The notes: generated by a model not told the origin, from the sequence alone. A stretch of DNA of 14,573 nucleotides from Candidatus Methanophagaceae archaeon (GCA_013374505.1 QENJ01000008.1:2469-17041); one strand, 5' to 3'. Positions 1 to 6,448 are shown, numbered from the stretch's first letter. Translations and numbers: made by a program.

Positions 1-187
1 GATCTTTTTCGGTCTTTTTACGGAGCAGCGTAACCTGAGCAAAGCCGCTCCGGTCTCGCACGATGAGGAAGAAGACGCCGCCAAGGTCCCGCTTCTCGTG
101 CACCCAGCCCGCGATGCTCACTCGTTCTCCTTCATTAGCCGCTGTTATTTCAGTCGCGTATTTTCGGTTCTGTATTGATGATGTCAT
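1..187 (-). CDS. aspS: Aspartyl-tRNA synthetase, N-terminal part (cut by window edge)
   Basis: Only the first 62 codons lie in the window; the gene runs off the left edge. The translation begins MTSSIQNRKYATEI and contains GWVHEKRDLGGVFFLIVRDR followed by SGFAQVTLLRKK. This is the N-terminal OB-fold anticodon-binding domain of archaeal class IIb aspartyl-tRNA synthetase (GWVHEIRDLGG...LRDR in the family). The enzyme charges tRNA-Asp, and in many archaea also tRNA-Asn. ATG at 187 is chosen because GAGGT sits seven bases upstream. That ribosome site overlaps the TGA stop of the preceding gene and the gap is only 10 bases, so aspS is probably co-transcribed with the unknown genes upstream. The related lysyl/asparaginyl enzymes share the fold, but the RDLGG pattern favours AspRS. 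Catalytic domain not visible. Confidence 0.85.
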   Translation of the reverse strand, partial: MTSSIQNRKYATEITAANEGERVSIAGWVHEKRDLGGVFFLIVRDRSGFAQVTLLRKKTEKD

Positions 188-197
188 GTTCGTTACC

Positions 198-977
198 TCA
201 AAAATGATGGGTTGTGGCATGTTTTAAATCTTGTAGCAATAAAATCTCCTTCTCAAGAGAATTACAAATTTGCTTATAATGATGGTCTGTTGTAAAAATC
301 TTATAGCCTTTCGGCGCTTCGAGCGAAATTATACAGTCACCTAATTTCCAACAATTCTTTCTCCCTCTCGCTTTTTTGCAATCTTTAAAAATCTCTTTTA
401 TAACGTTGCAAACACCCTCAAATTCCTCGTTCGTTTGTAACTCGTTTAGCAATTTCCTAAAGCTCTCTTCATTTTTCAGAACAAAAGCCTCTATTTCGCA
501 TTTCTTTTCTTCCCTTTTACAGCTTAGATTCAAGGAATAAGTCTCGTTCTTATGCACTTCCTCATTTGCCAATCCGCATTTTGTTTCATCTATAAGGTTC
601 ACTCTGTAAAAGAACTCTTCAAGTAATTCGCTTTCTATGAGGTCTTCCAATTTAGTTAGCACTTTTTCGTATTCTAAGGTATTACTATCGCTCAACCTAG
701 ATAGAATTTTACTAATTCTTACGGCAGTTCTATGTTCATAAACCCTTAGTTCAGAGAGCCTCATCAAAGTGCCCTCCAAATCCTTTTCCTCTTTTAGAAA
801 CGAATATAGGGATATACAATCTTTTAACATAGTTCTTTTGAATTCCATTAGCACATAATTAGAGGACAGGGCTTCTTTATCGCTCAAAAATTTGACAATT
901 TCTTCCTTCTTTCTTCCAAAAATCCTTTCTATTTGTATTGTTGTCTCCAGAAATAACTTGTCAGTACTCATCAGCAT
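198..977 (-). CDS. Putative PIN-like nuclease, third gene of an unknown overlapping unit
   Basis: Protein of 259 residues. I do not recognise a named family, but the two ends resemble a PIN nuclease fold split by a long helical, charged middle. Near the N-terminus a strand ends in LFLETT (E11, where PIN proteins usually have Asp), then YVLMEFKR supplies a helix glutamate (E45). Near the C-terminus KLGDCIISLEAPKGYKIFTTDHHYKQI gives D214 and D231 on the usual 'GD..I' and 'TTD..Y' elements. A metal-dependent RNase role is therefore plausible but inferred. The middle is rich in Glu, Lys and Leu and has several cysteines. The start (977, or in-frame 971) overlaps the end of the preceding gene, so translation is probably coupled. 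The stop overlaps the aspS ribosome site. Base composition is visibly more AT-rich than the ribosomal and secY genes here. Confidence 0.75.
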   Translation of the reverse strand: MLMSTDKLFLETTIQIERIFGRKKEEIVKFLSDKEALSSNYVLMEFKRTMLKDCISLYSFLKEEKDLEGTLMRLSELRVYEHRTAVRISKILSRLSDSNTLEYEKVLTKLEDLIESELLEEFFYRVNLIDETKCGLANEEVHKNETYSLNLSCKREEKKCEIEAFVLKNEESFRKLLNELQTNEEFEGVCNVIKEIFKDCKKARGRKNCWKLGDCIISLEAPKGYKIFTTDHHYKQICNSLEKEILLLQDLKHATTHHF

Positions 978-1566
978 ATAACTCGGCTAAACCCTCTATT
1001 TTTGGAACTGTGAATATCCCTACATCTAACAATATTTTTTTAATTTCTTCTTTACCTTTTCCACCTTTTTTCTCCAAAACTTCTATTGCCTCTGTTAGCG
1101 CAGCTACCTGCTTTTCTTCCAGTCTCTCTGATTTTATGTTTTTAATGGCGTATTCCAATCTGAGTGCGGTTTTTTTCATGTCGCCCTTGCTTATCTTCCA
1201 CAATTCGTTCAATTTCTCCTTAAATTCAAAGAAGAATATTTGCCTGTCCCTTATGTCATCAAAGTTTTCTTTTACGTCTTCGATTAAACCTTCTAAATCC
1301 AAAATTAGGTCCAAGGTCTTTATATATGCAGGGGTCAAAGGAGTGGTTTTTTGATTCACAGTAAAGGACGGTGAGCTACTTTCATCCCACTCTTCGCAGA
1401 TTTCCTCAAAACTCACTCCGCTTAAAAATGCTTCTTTTGTTTTGTCATCAACAGGAAATCTAACCTCTTTATATTCGCGATAAATGACATATTCTAGGTT
1501 TTTGTCCAATGAAACAGTATTATCCTTTTTAAAACGTAGATACTCTTCTTGCCTCATTCTGCCCAT
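961..1566 (-). CDS. Hypothetical protein, middle gene of the unknown unit
   Basis: A 201-residue, soluble, charged protein that I do not recognise. No membrane segment, signal peptide or catalytic motif is apparent. Residues about 80-190 (TLDLILDLEGLIEDVKENFDDIRDRQ onward) look mainly alpha-helical and may form coiled coil. The C-terminus is KIEGLAELYADEY. Its start overlaps the end of the upstream gene: ATG at 1566 gives a 13-base overlap and the in-frame ATG at 1557 gives the common ATGA four-base overlap. Its own stop lies inside the next gene's start. This chain of overlaps shows that the three genes form one translationally coupled operon, so the product probably acts with the other two. 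AT-rich like its partners. Confidence 0.72.
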   Translation of the reverse strand: MGRMRQEEYLRFKKDNTVSLDKNLEYVIYREYKEVRFPVDDKTKEAFLSGVSFEEICEEWDESSSPSFTVNQKTTPLTPAYIKTLDLILDLEGLIEDVKENFDDIRDRQIFFFEFKEKLNELWKISKGDMKKTALRLEYAIKNIKSERLEEKQVAALTEAIEVLEKKGGKGKEEIKKILLDVGIFTVPKIEGLAELYADEY

Positions 1567-2198
1567 TTTTCAAACCTCTTTTTGATTTTTTCCAGCTCTT
1601 CTATCAATTCTTCTATATTCCCTTTCCTGCATTCGAAACTAATGGATTCACGCCCTACTCCTATTGGTAGTGTTGGTCTTGAAAATTCCTTAGATGGATT
1701 TCTTAATTTGAACTGCATCATTACCGTAGAGAAGTATTCTTCTTCCTCCTTTCCTCGATGCTCTATCATTTCCCAATCGAAATCGTCCAATAAATAATTT
1801 TTACATGTGGTTTGGAAAAGAAAGTTTTCAACCAGTTCTTCCGTTATTAGTTCTTTCTTTATTATCTCGCATTTCTGTTCTATTTCTTCTCTTTCATCTT
1901 CGGTATATCGCTTAAGAAATCTCTTTTCTTTGTCTCTTAATGTAGCATCTAAATAATGGATACATTCTTTCCCTCCAGCCTCAAAAGTTTCTTTATCTAG
2001 TTCTGATGAAGCTAGCGCATCATCCAAGCGATCCACTTCTATAGCCGTGCTATAACCAAATGGGAAAAATTCTAACTTTATGTCCCCGTCGTTGAGCAAG
2101 GACTTAAATATCTTCAAAACTTCCTTAAATTCGTCCAAACTCACTTCCGTTTTCTTATGCTTTTCTCTCTTTTCCTTACGCGCACCTTTCTTATTCAT
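1554..2198 (-). CDS. Hypothetical protein, first gene of the unknown unit
   Basis: A 214-residue, highly charged soluble protein with a very basic N-terminus (MNKKGARKEKREKHKK). The rest alternates acidic and basic helices (DEREEIEQKCEIIKKELITEELVEN). The last 60 residues look like two or three beta strands (VMMQFKLR, ESISFECR) followed by the helix NIEELIEELEKIKKRFEKW. That arrangement is loosely like a COMM-type C-terminal module, but this is only a visual resemblance. No catalytic motif is seen and I assign no function. It leads a three-gene overlapping operon that ends in a PIN-like protein and runs into aspS. ATG at 2198 follows a purine-rich but weak ribosome site. Confidence 0.72.
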   Translation of the reverse strand: MNKKGARKEKREKHKKTEVSLDEFKEVLKIFKSLLNDGDIKLEFFPFGYSTAIEVDRLDDALASSELDKETFEAGGKECIHYLDATLRDKEKRFLKRYTEDEREEIEQKCEIIKKELITEELVENFLFQTTCKNYLLDDFDWEMIEHRGKEEEEYFSTVMMQFKLRNPSKEFSRPTLPIGVGRESISFECRKGNIEELIEELEKIKKRFEKWAE

Positions 2199-2244
2199 CT
2201 TTCATGCTTCTCATCTTCATTTATTAGAGGTACATAAATGATTG

Positions 2245-2263
2245 ACAATTTTTAAAGATAAAT
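2245..2263 (-). promoter_or_regulatory. Possible box A promoter for the three-gene unit
   Basis: Read on the minus strand the block is CATTTATCTTTAAAAATTG, an AT-rich TATA-like element about 50 bases before the ATG at 2198. A start site some 25 bases downstream would leave a leader of about 30 bases. It lies in the 75-base gap behind the HerA gene. Inferred from position and composition only. Confidence 0.35.
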
Positions 2264-2273
2264 GTTTTGTCCT

Positions 2274-3761
2274 TCATTCCCCCAACAACCGTGCAAGCAT
2301 ACCCTTTTTACCTTCCTTCTCTTTGATTACGTCCTGCACTTCATTCTTCGGCGCTTTCTTCTTCTCCACCGTTTCCATCACCGCAGCTCTACCACCGTGT
2401 TCACTCTTGCGCACACGAATATCAACAAGTATAGGCATCTCTATGCTCGTACTCGAAAGCAGAGCAACACCCTGCGGTATCCTTTTGATCTCTTCCTCCA
2501 TCTCACTACTCATGAACTCCAGACCCTGACTCAACGCTCTGATGTCGTTTGGATTCGTCACACGCAGTATTATCTGCGTATTACACTGCGAAATAACGTT
2601 CTTATCCACCCGTGCCGGTCGCTGCGATATGACCAGCAGCCCGAGCCCGAATTTACGACCTTCTGAAGCGATAGTTCGTAATATATTAGAGCTGACGGAT
2701 TTCTCGAAACCTCGTTCGGGACAGAAATTGTGCGCTTCCTCTACAACGAGCATAAACGGTGGTATCTTACCCATCTTCCGGCCTTCGAATACCTCTTTGC
2801 AGATACGGTAAACGATCATTTGCTGCAACTTCGGGTCCGCACCTTTCATATCTATTATTGACGCTTTATTTACCTGCACCAGCTCTTCTATACGTGTAGG
2901 GCTGTCAGATAAAATACCGGTCTCCCGGATTCGTTCCAGAAAGTGCACAATTCGCCACTTGGCACTGCTCTTGCTCTCTGATACTGCTTTAATTATATCT
3001 TCGACCGTATAAAACTCCTTCCCCGCTTTTATTTCGTTTATACACTGGTATAAAATACCTAATTGCGCATCCGTAAGCGGGAACATGTCATATAACTCCT
3101 TCACGCTCAGGTTTACGCCATCTAGACGGAACAACTTGTCGGCCGCGGGATTTATCGAGAAATTAGACGGCGTATAAATAACCACTTTTGAGGCACACCC
3201 TTTCGGTGTGATGCCATATTTTTCCATCTGTTTCCGTTCTTCTTCGCTCTTGTTCTCGTATTTCAACGTAAGGTATTCTCCGTGCGGGTCAATTATAAGC
3301 AATGGAATGTTCTTATCAAGCAGCTCCTCTATCAGCACGCCGGCGGTATATGACTTCCCACTGCCCGTCTTCGCTAATATGCTGCAGTGTTTCTGGATAA
3401 GTTCCTCCTTCTTTAGATATACCTGTATATTGCGGCCTTCTAGCATACCTAAGTAGATGCCGCCTAATTTCAGTCCCAAAATCTCGATGATGAATGCCTG
3501 GTCCGCTTTGAACACTTTCGTATCGCGCGCGAGTGTGCTCTTTGGCTGCATTAAAAAACCTCTTTCGTCTTTATAGCCTATGATCTCCGCGGTAGCCGTC
3601 TTTTCGTCCACATCCACTATTGAATCTACCCGCCCCAAAACCCAGCCGTCTAATTCGTTCCAGACCTTTAAATACTCGTTTCTTTTTATATCACTGGTCA
3701 CGACAAAATCAAATTCGTGCAGCCCCACTTCACCCGAAATTGTGCCTACTAATTTGTACAT
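2274..3761 (-). CDS. herA: HerA-type hexameric DNA-translocating ATPase
   Basis: Protein of 495 residues, the usual HerA length. An N-terminal HAS-barrel-like beta domain (about 1-110) precedes a FtsK/HerA P-loop ATPase core. Walker A is AKTGSGKSYT (130-139), Walker B is FMLVVEEAHNF (336-346), and VISQRPARVDKNVISQCNT (377-395) carries the sensor and arginine-finger region typical of HerA. A basic tail ends KKGMLARLLGE. HerA hexamers pump DNA and, with NurA, Mre11 and Rad50, resect double-strand breaks in archaea; some relatives act in defence against phage. None of those partners is adjacent: the neighbours are a toxin-antitoxin pair and an unknown unit. Family assignment is firm; the pathway is inferred. 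The ATG at 3761 has only a weak GGTAA upstream. Confidence 0.9.
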   Translation of the reverse strand: MYKLVGTISGEVGLHEFDFVVTSDIKRNEYLKVWNELDGWVLGRVDSIVDVDEKTATAEIIGYKDERGFLMQPKSTLARDTKVFKADQAFIIEILGLKLGGIYLGMLEGRNIQVYLKKEELIQKHCSILAKTGSGKSYTAGVLIEELLDKNIPLLIIDPHGEYLTLKYENKSEEERKQMEKYGITPKGCASKVVIYTPSNFSINPAADKLFRLDGVNLSVKELYDMFPLTDAQLGILYQCINEIKAGKEFYTVEDIIKAVSESKSSAKWRIVHFLERIRETGILSDSPTRIEELVQVNKASIIDMKGADPKLQQMIVYRICKEVFEGRKMGKIPPFMLVVEEAHNFCPERGFEKSVSSNILRTIASEGRKFGLGLLVISQRPARVDKNVISQCNTQIILRVTNPNDIRALSQGLEFMSSEMEEEIKRIPQGVALLSSTSIEMPILVDIRVRKSEHGGRAAVMETVEKKKAPKNEVQDVIKEKEGKKGMLARLLGE

Positions 3762-3790
3762 CGGTTATTACCTTTTACGTGTGTACTGTA

Positions 3791-3800
3791 AGAATAAAAG
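3791..3800 (-). promoter_or_regulatory. Box A-like element upstream of herA
   Basis: The minus strand reads CTTTTATTCT about 35 bases before the herA ATG. A start site about 25 bases downstream would give a leader of roughly ten bases. It lies in the 97-base gap between the toxin gene and herA, so herA probably has its own promoter. Confidence 0.4.
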
Positions 3801-3858
3801 TTTTTGTGTTGCTGTTTCGCTTGCTTACAGTAGCCGCTTAATAAATGCTAAAGAATAT

Positions 3859-4119
3859 TCATTTGTATGATTTGTACCACCGCTCGTATTCTTTGTGGCT
3901 CTTGAAACAATGCAGTATATATGTTTTGTCTCCTTTGAGGTCGTAGATTATTCTTGCCTGTTTGGTTACGTTTTCTACGTGGAAGGGTATGCCATGTTTC
4001 ATGTGCTTGCGTGGGGGCATAGACTGTATCTTCTCCAGATGTTTACGGTATACAGTCTTCAGGTCTTGCGGCAGATTCTCCAGCTCCTTTTTGGCAGAAT
4101 CCGAAAAAATAAGTATCAT
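3859..4119 (-). CDS. RelE/ParE-superfamily toxin of a type II toxin-antitoxin pair
   Basis: An 86-residue basic protein of typical RelE size. It begins MILIFSDSAKKELENLP, the opening strand and first helix, continues with LKTVYRKHLEKIQ (second helix), and ends in the strand and tail KTYILHCFKSHKEYERWYKSYK. The central GIPFHVENVTKQARIIYDL matches the 'H.v....ARiiy' core where RelE-type ribosome-dependent mRNA interferases keep an Arg. The C-terminal H, K, Y and R residues could contribute to catalysis. The gene starts ten bases after the stop of a ribbon-helix-helix antitoxin gene, the standard order. Function by family: slows translation when free, neutralised by the antitoxin. Whether it acts on mRNA (RelE) or otherwise is not visible from the sequence. 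Confidence 0.85.
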   Translation of the reverse strand: MILIFSDSAKKELENLPQDLKTVYRKHLEKIQSMPPRKHMKHGIPFHVENVTKQARIIYDLKGDKTYILHCFKSHKEYERWYKSYK

Positions 4120-4129
4120 AATTACTTTA

Positions 4130-4363
4130 CTACTTGAGTATCTTCGTTATGTCCTCAAAAGAGTGGGTTTTGACTCTGCCCGCCTCTATTTCTTCCCGCT
4201 CAATCTGAACTGCTTTGTGTACCAGCATGAGCTCTTCTTCCTCAAGCATCCGCTCATACGCCAGAATCGCCTGCCTTATTACCTCGGTCTGGTTTCCGGC
4301 ATAACCTTTCTCAATAATCCTCTTTATCGCTGCCTCGTAGGGCACGCCAAGAATAATGTTCAT
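4130..4363 (-). CDS. Ribbon-helix-helix antitoxin, partner of the RelE-like toxin
   Basis: A 77-residue protein. The N-terminal half (NIILGVPYEAAIKRIIEKGYAGNQTEVIRQAILAYERML) has the short beta strand, helix, G-turn and 'TEVIRQAI' second helix of CopG/ParD-type DNA-binding dimers. The acidic C-terminal half (EEEELMLVHKAVQIEREEIEAGRVKTHSFEDI) is the likely toxin-binding tail. It precedes the toxin gene by ten bases. ATG at 4363 is supported by GGGTGAT a few bases upstream. An imperfect inverted repeat centred on the TATA-like box at 4400-4406 suggests autorepression by the antitoxin or the complex, as is usual for this class. Confidence 0.85.
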   Translation of the reverse strand: MNIILGVPYEAAIKRIIEKGYAGNQTEVIRQAILAYERMLEEEELMLVHKAVQIEREEIEAGRVKTHSFEDITKILK

Positions 4364-4381
4364 ATCATCACCCTATGTATA

Positions 4382-4420
4382 ATAAATGAATATTGAAGCA
4401 TATAACTAATGTTCATTAAT
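4382..4420 (-). promoter_or_regulatory. Toxin-antitoxin promoter with dyad operator around the TATA box
   Basis: Bases 4382-4394 and 4408-4420 form an inverted repeat (arms matching at 11 of 13 positions, core ATGAAnATT / AATnTTCAT) centred at 4401. On the minus strand TTATATG (4400-4406) sits in the middle and is correctly placed to start transcription around 4377, leaving a leader of about 14 bases with the GGGTGAT ribosome site. A ribbon-helix-helix dimer bound to the dyad would block TBP binding. Dyad seen directly; operator role inferred. Confidence 0.5.
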
Positions 4421-4499
4421 CCGGATGGCTTTTACTAAAAACCCACCACTCCCTGCCTCGTGAAGAGGTACAAAGTCTAAATAACTCTTGCGTTAAACT

Positions 4500-5053
4500 T
4501 TTCGTTCTTTATTCCTGAGTGTGGAAGCTTCGGGATGGGTACGCATAGATATGAACTCGTTGTGTTGACAGGTATTGCCCGTGCTGCTGTGGAAGCCGCT
4601 GTTTCCGTTGTCCTGAACCAATTTGCTGTAGCTGCATTTGGTGTTTGTTCAATGTGATACCTTTCTGCGAGTTGTTTTCGTTGCCCCTGGACCATCCGAG
4701 ATTTGAAGTTGCGTTTTCTACGGTGAAGCCAGAAATGTTTACATTAATTGTTACCGATTGCAGAGGCATAGTCGCCAGTGGCGTTAGCAGTACCGTTCTT
4801 AGAGCGGAAGGTTAAAATATCTTTGTTTATACAAAGACTTACGTACCGCACTCCACACAAATAGTATCGCCGGAGGTTGCGTTATTCATCGCTGCATGAA
4901 GCGGATCCCCAGAAGAATTGAAATCCCCGCAGTCGCATAGGGGGCACCCGCAGCCGTGGTGAGAGCAACAATAAAGTGCTGGAAAGGGTAGAATAGCCGA
5001 AAAGGCGTGCCAAACTTTTTACCAAGACATGAACCGCCGCGTAGCATCCCCAT
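4500..5053 (-). pseudogene. Frameshifted remnant of a secreted NosD-like beta-helix surface protein
   Basis: No frame is open throughout, but consecutive fragments in different frames spell one recognisable protein. From ATG at 5053 (preceded by GAGGTGA) comes a signal-peptide-like start (MGMLRGGSCLGKKFG, then FQHFIVALTTAAGA). A second frame (about 5018 down to 4842) gives CGDFNSSGDPLHAAMNNATS followed by GDTICVECGT. A third (about 4848 to 4744) gives YVSLCINKDILTFRSKNGTA followed by NATGDYASAIGNN. The frame from 4769 gives SVTINVNISGFTVENATSN. In the NosD/periplasmic copper-binding repeat family these occur in this order: 'SSGD.L..AI.NA..GDTI.V..GTY...V.VNK.LTI.S.NGTA.....VNISGFT..NAT'. At least three frameshifts break the gene, and the tail after about 4640 is too degraded to place. 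Intact relatives are secreted right-handed beta-helix proteins. The end coordinate is approximate. Confidence 0.6.
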
Positions 5054-5230
5054 CACCTCAACAATTCTTATGATTACACTAAAAGCTTTTCGGTCAGGGC
5101 ACCGTCTTTAGCACCTCTATTCCTTCATCCAACCGTCCCGTCACTCAACTTCTTCTCTTTGTATCCCAAAACCCTCTTCCACGAGCGGATTTAACTGTTC
5201 TACAACAAGAGAGACATCTAAGTTTAAAGA
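5054..5230. other. Spacer between S8e gene and the beta-helix remnant
   Basis: I see no intact gene here. Directly after the S8e stop the same minus-strand frame stays open for 29 more codons (5141-5230, containing DVSLVVEQLNPLVEEGFGIQ and ending REEVE) but has no start codon of its own. The remainder is broken in all frames. A weak TATA-like stretch near 5085 (minus strand, AGCTTTTAGTG) could once have served the remnant gene. Confidence 0.4.
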
Positions 5231-5605
5231 TCAAATCAACTTCGCATTCACAATCCCATCACGACCCGGTCGGCTTGTAACCATAGCATCGCCGAGGTCT
5301 GTCTCGATAACCGCGCCCTTGGTTGTTATATTCCGCCGGACGAAGAACGTATTCGCTGTATTACTTTTCACTGTCACGATCCTCGACTGTTTCGTTACAC
5401 CGCTTTTCGGGTCCGAAACATTTGCAAATTCACAGCGTAACAGCCGGAACTTTATGTTCCCGCCCATTGTTCTTACCTTCTTTCTGCGTTCTGTCCCGAT
5501 AACAGTATCGGTCGCCGGTCGCCCAGCCTCAAATGCTTTCTTCCGTCTGCTATAGTGCAGTCTTCCACCCGTGTATTTACGCTTTGATTTGCCGTGCCAT
5601 CTCAT
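5231..5605 (-). CDS. rps8e: Small-subunit ribosomal protein eS8 (S8e)
   Basis: A 124-residue basic protein of the usual archaeal S8e length. Diagnostic pieces are the start MRWHGKSKRKYTGGRLHYSR, RKKVRTMGGNIKFRLLR (41-57), ANVSDPKSGVTKQSRIVTV, FFVRRNITTKGAVIETDLG and the ending RPGRDGIVNAKLI. S8e is an archaeal/eukaryal 30S protein that binds 16S rRNA. It is last in a minus-strand unit behind yrdC and a zinc-ribbon gene, and starts 24 bases after the latter's stop with AGGAGAAAAG upstream as ribosome site. The frame remains open for 29 codons past its TGA stop, but the protein as called already matches family length. Confidence 0.95.
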   Translation of the reverse strand: MRWHGKSKRKYTGGRLHYSRRKKAFEAGRPATDTVIGTERRKKVRTMGGNIKFRLLRCEFANVSDPKSGVTKQSRIVTVKSNTANTFFVRRNITTKGAVIETDLGDAMVTSRPGRDGIVNAKLI

Positions 5606-5629
5606 TTTTCTCTTTTCTCCTGTTATCGT

Positions 5630-5791
5630 TCAAGGTCCTATGAATCCACATTCCTCACACCTGTATAAATTACTTTGCTTACGGCACTTCGCACACCTAC
5701 CTATCTCAACCTGTCCACAGTTAGGACATGAAAATGCCGTGTAGCCTTCTCCCAGCAGCTTTACCCTGCAAGACGTGCAATACTCTGTCAT
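5630..5791 (-). CDS. Small archaeal zinc-ribbon protein (four CxxC knuckles)
   Basis: A 53-residue protein read from ATG at 5791 to TGA at 5630. Four knuckles are present: C5-C8 (CTSC), C22-C25 (CPNC), C33-C36 (CAKC) and C45-C48 (CEEC), followed by GFIGP. Spacing and the pattern 'C.SC...F.CPNCG...I.RC.KCRKQ.N.Y.C..CGF.GP' match the conserved euryarchaeal zinc-finger microprotein family (COG2888, predicted Zn-ribbon RNA-binding protein linked to translation). Two zinc ions would be held. The ATG lies 71 bases inside the 3' end of yrdC in another frame, preceded by AAGGAGCAGAAT, a good ribosome site. S8e follows 24 bases downstream, which supports a role in translation. Molecular function is not established by the sequence. 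Confidence 0.85.
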   Translation of the reverse strand: MTEYCTSCRVKLLGEGYTAFSCPNCGQVEIGRCAKCRKQSNLYRCEECGFIGP

Positions 5792-6356
5792 ATTCTGCTC
5801 CTTCTCTTAAAATTTTTATCTCCTTCGCTTCTCGCGACATCACCACCACAGTAGATGGCATACTATACTTACACCTACCACCATTTATAGTAATATCTGC
5901 TTTTTTCGCTACTTCTTCTGCTACTTCTTCTACACAAGTAGGTGGCTTTTTTCCTGAGACATTAGCACTTGTGGACGTTATAGGTCCTGCCTTTTTTATT
6001 ATACTTAGTGCTATTTCGTTATCCGGAAACCGTATGCCCACGAGGTCGGACCCCGCAGTTAAAATGTCAGGAACAATCGCCTTTTTCCGTAACAATACCG
6101 TAACGGGCCCTGGCAGCAACTCTTTCAGGATACCTAAATACGCGTGGTCCACGTACGCAACTTCATGCAACATCTCAAACGAGGAAACAGCAAGAGAAAG
6201 CGGCTGGGATAAAGCTCTGATCTTTATACTATACACTTTCCTGACCGCTTCTTCTGATAACGCATCGGCACCCAAGCCATATAACGTTTCAGTCGGGTAA
6301 ATTAACGTGCCACCGTTTTTTAGTATTGTTATCGCAGTCCTAATCTGGTCTTTCAT
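5721..6356 (-). CDS. yrdC: YrdC/Sua5-type threonylcarbamoyl-AMP synthase
   Basis: Protein of 211 residues consisting of one YrdC domain without the C-terminal Sua5 extension. It makes L-threonylcarbamoyl-AMP from threonine, bicarbonate and ATP for t6A modification of tRNAs reading ANN codons. Seen motifs: GGTLIYPTETLYGLGADA (15-32), KIR...QPLSL (45-55, the basic ATP/threonine site), LPGPVTVLL (81-89), GIRFPD (107-112) and TSTSANVSG (127-135), then PSTVVVM and ILREG (182-186). The family usually ends soon after ILREG; here some 25 residues follow, and their DNA is the start of the overlapping zinc-ribbon gene. ATG at 6356 has GGTGA upstream. It heads the unit yrdC, zinc ribbon, S8e. Confidence 0.92.
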   Translation of the reverse strand: MKDQIRTAITILKNGGTLIYPTETLYGLGADALSEEAVRKVYSIKIRALSQPLSLAVSSFEMLHEVAYVDHAYLGILKELLPGPVTVLLRKKAIVPDILTAGSDLVGIRFPDNEIALSIIKKAGPITSTSANVSGKKPPTCVEEVAEEVAKKADITINGGRCKYSMPSTVVVMSREAKEIKILREGAEYDRVLHVLQGKAAGRRLHGIFMS

Positions 6357-6410
6357 GCCGTCACCATAAACTTACACTCTATTACTTTGCATTTTGTTTG
6401 AATATCAGCA

Positions 6411-6422
6411 TAAAATATAAAT
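6411..6422. promoter_or_regulatory. Shared AT-rich promoter element between yrdC and mptG
   Basis: The block TAAAATATAAAT lies in the 92-base divergent gap. On the plus strand its centre is about 32 bases before the mptG ATG, which would give a nearly leaderless transcript. On the minus strand (ATTTATATTTTA) it is about 60 bases before yrdC, giving a leader of about 35 bases with the GGTGA ribosome site. Position-based inference. Confidence 0.45.
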
Positions 6423-6448
6423 GAGTCGCATAGATAACAGTAGAGAGA

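Noticed and set aside
938..1354. Plus-strand frame of 138 codons rich in Ser and Phe
   Set aside because: Antisense of the AT- and Glu/Lys-rich unknown genes; Ser/Phe-rich shadows are expected from such genes.
3962..4396. Plus-strand frame of 144 codons across the toxin-antitoxin pair
   Set aside because: Both minus-strand genes match known families with proper order and ribosome sites; the opposite frame is a shadow.
4454..4470. Small hairpin (CCTC-GTGAA-GAGG) upstream of the antitoxin gene
   Set aside because: The stem is only four to six pairs with no T-run or known RNA motif; too short to support a regulatory RNA or terminator.
5728..6300. A 190-codon plus-strand frame opposite yrdC
   Set aside because: It is the antisense shadow of yrdC, whose motifs are clear; the plus-strand product has no recognisable domain or ribosome site.
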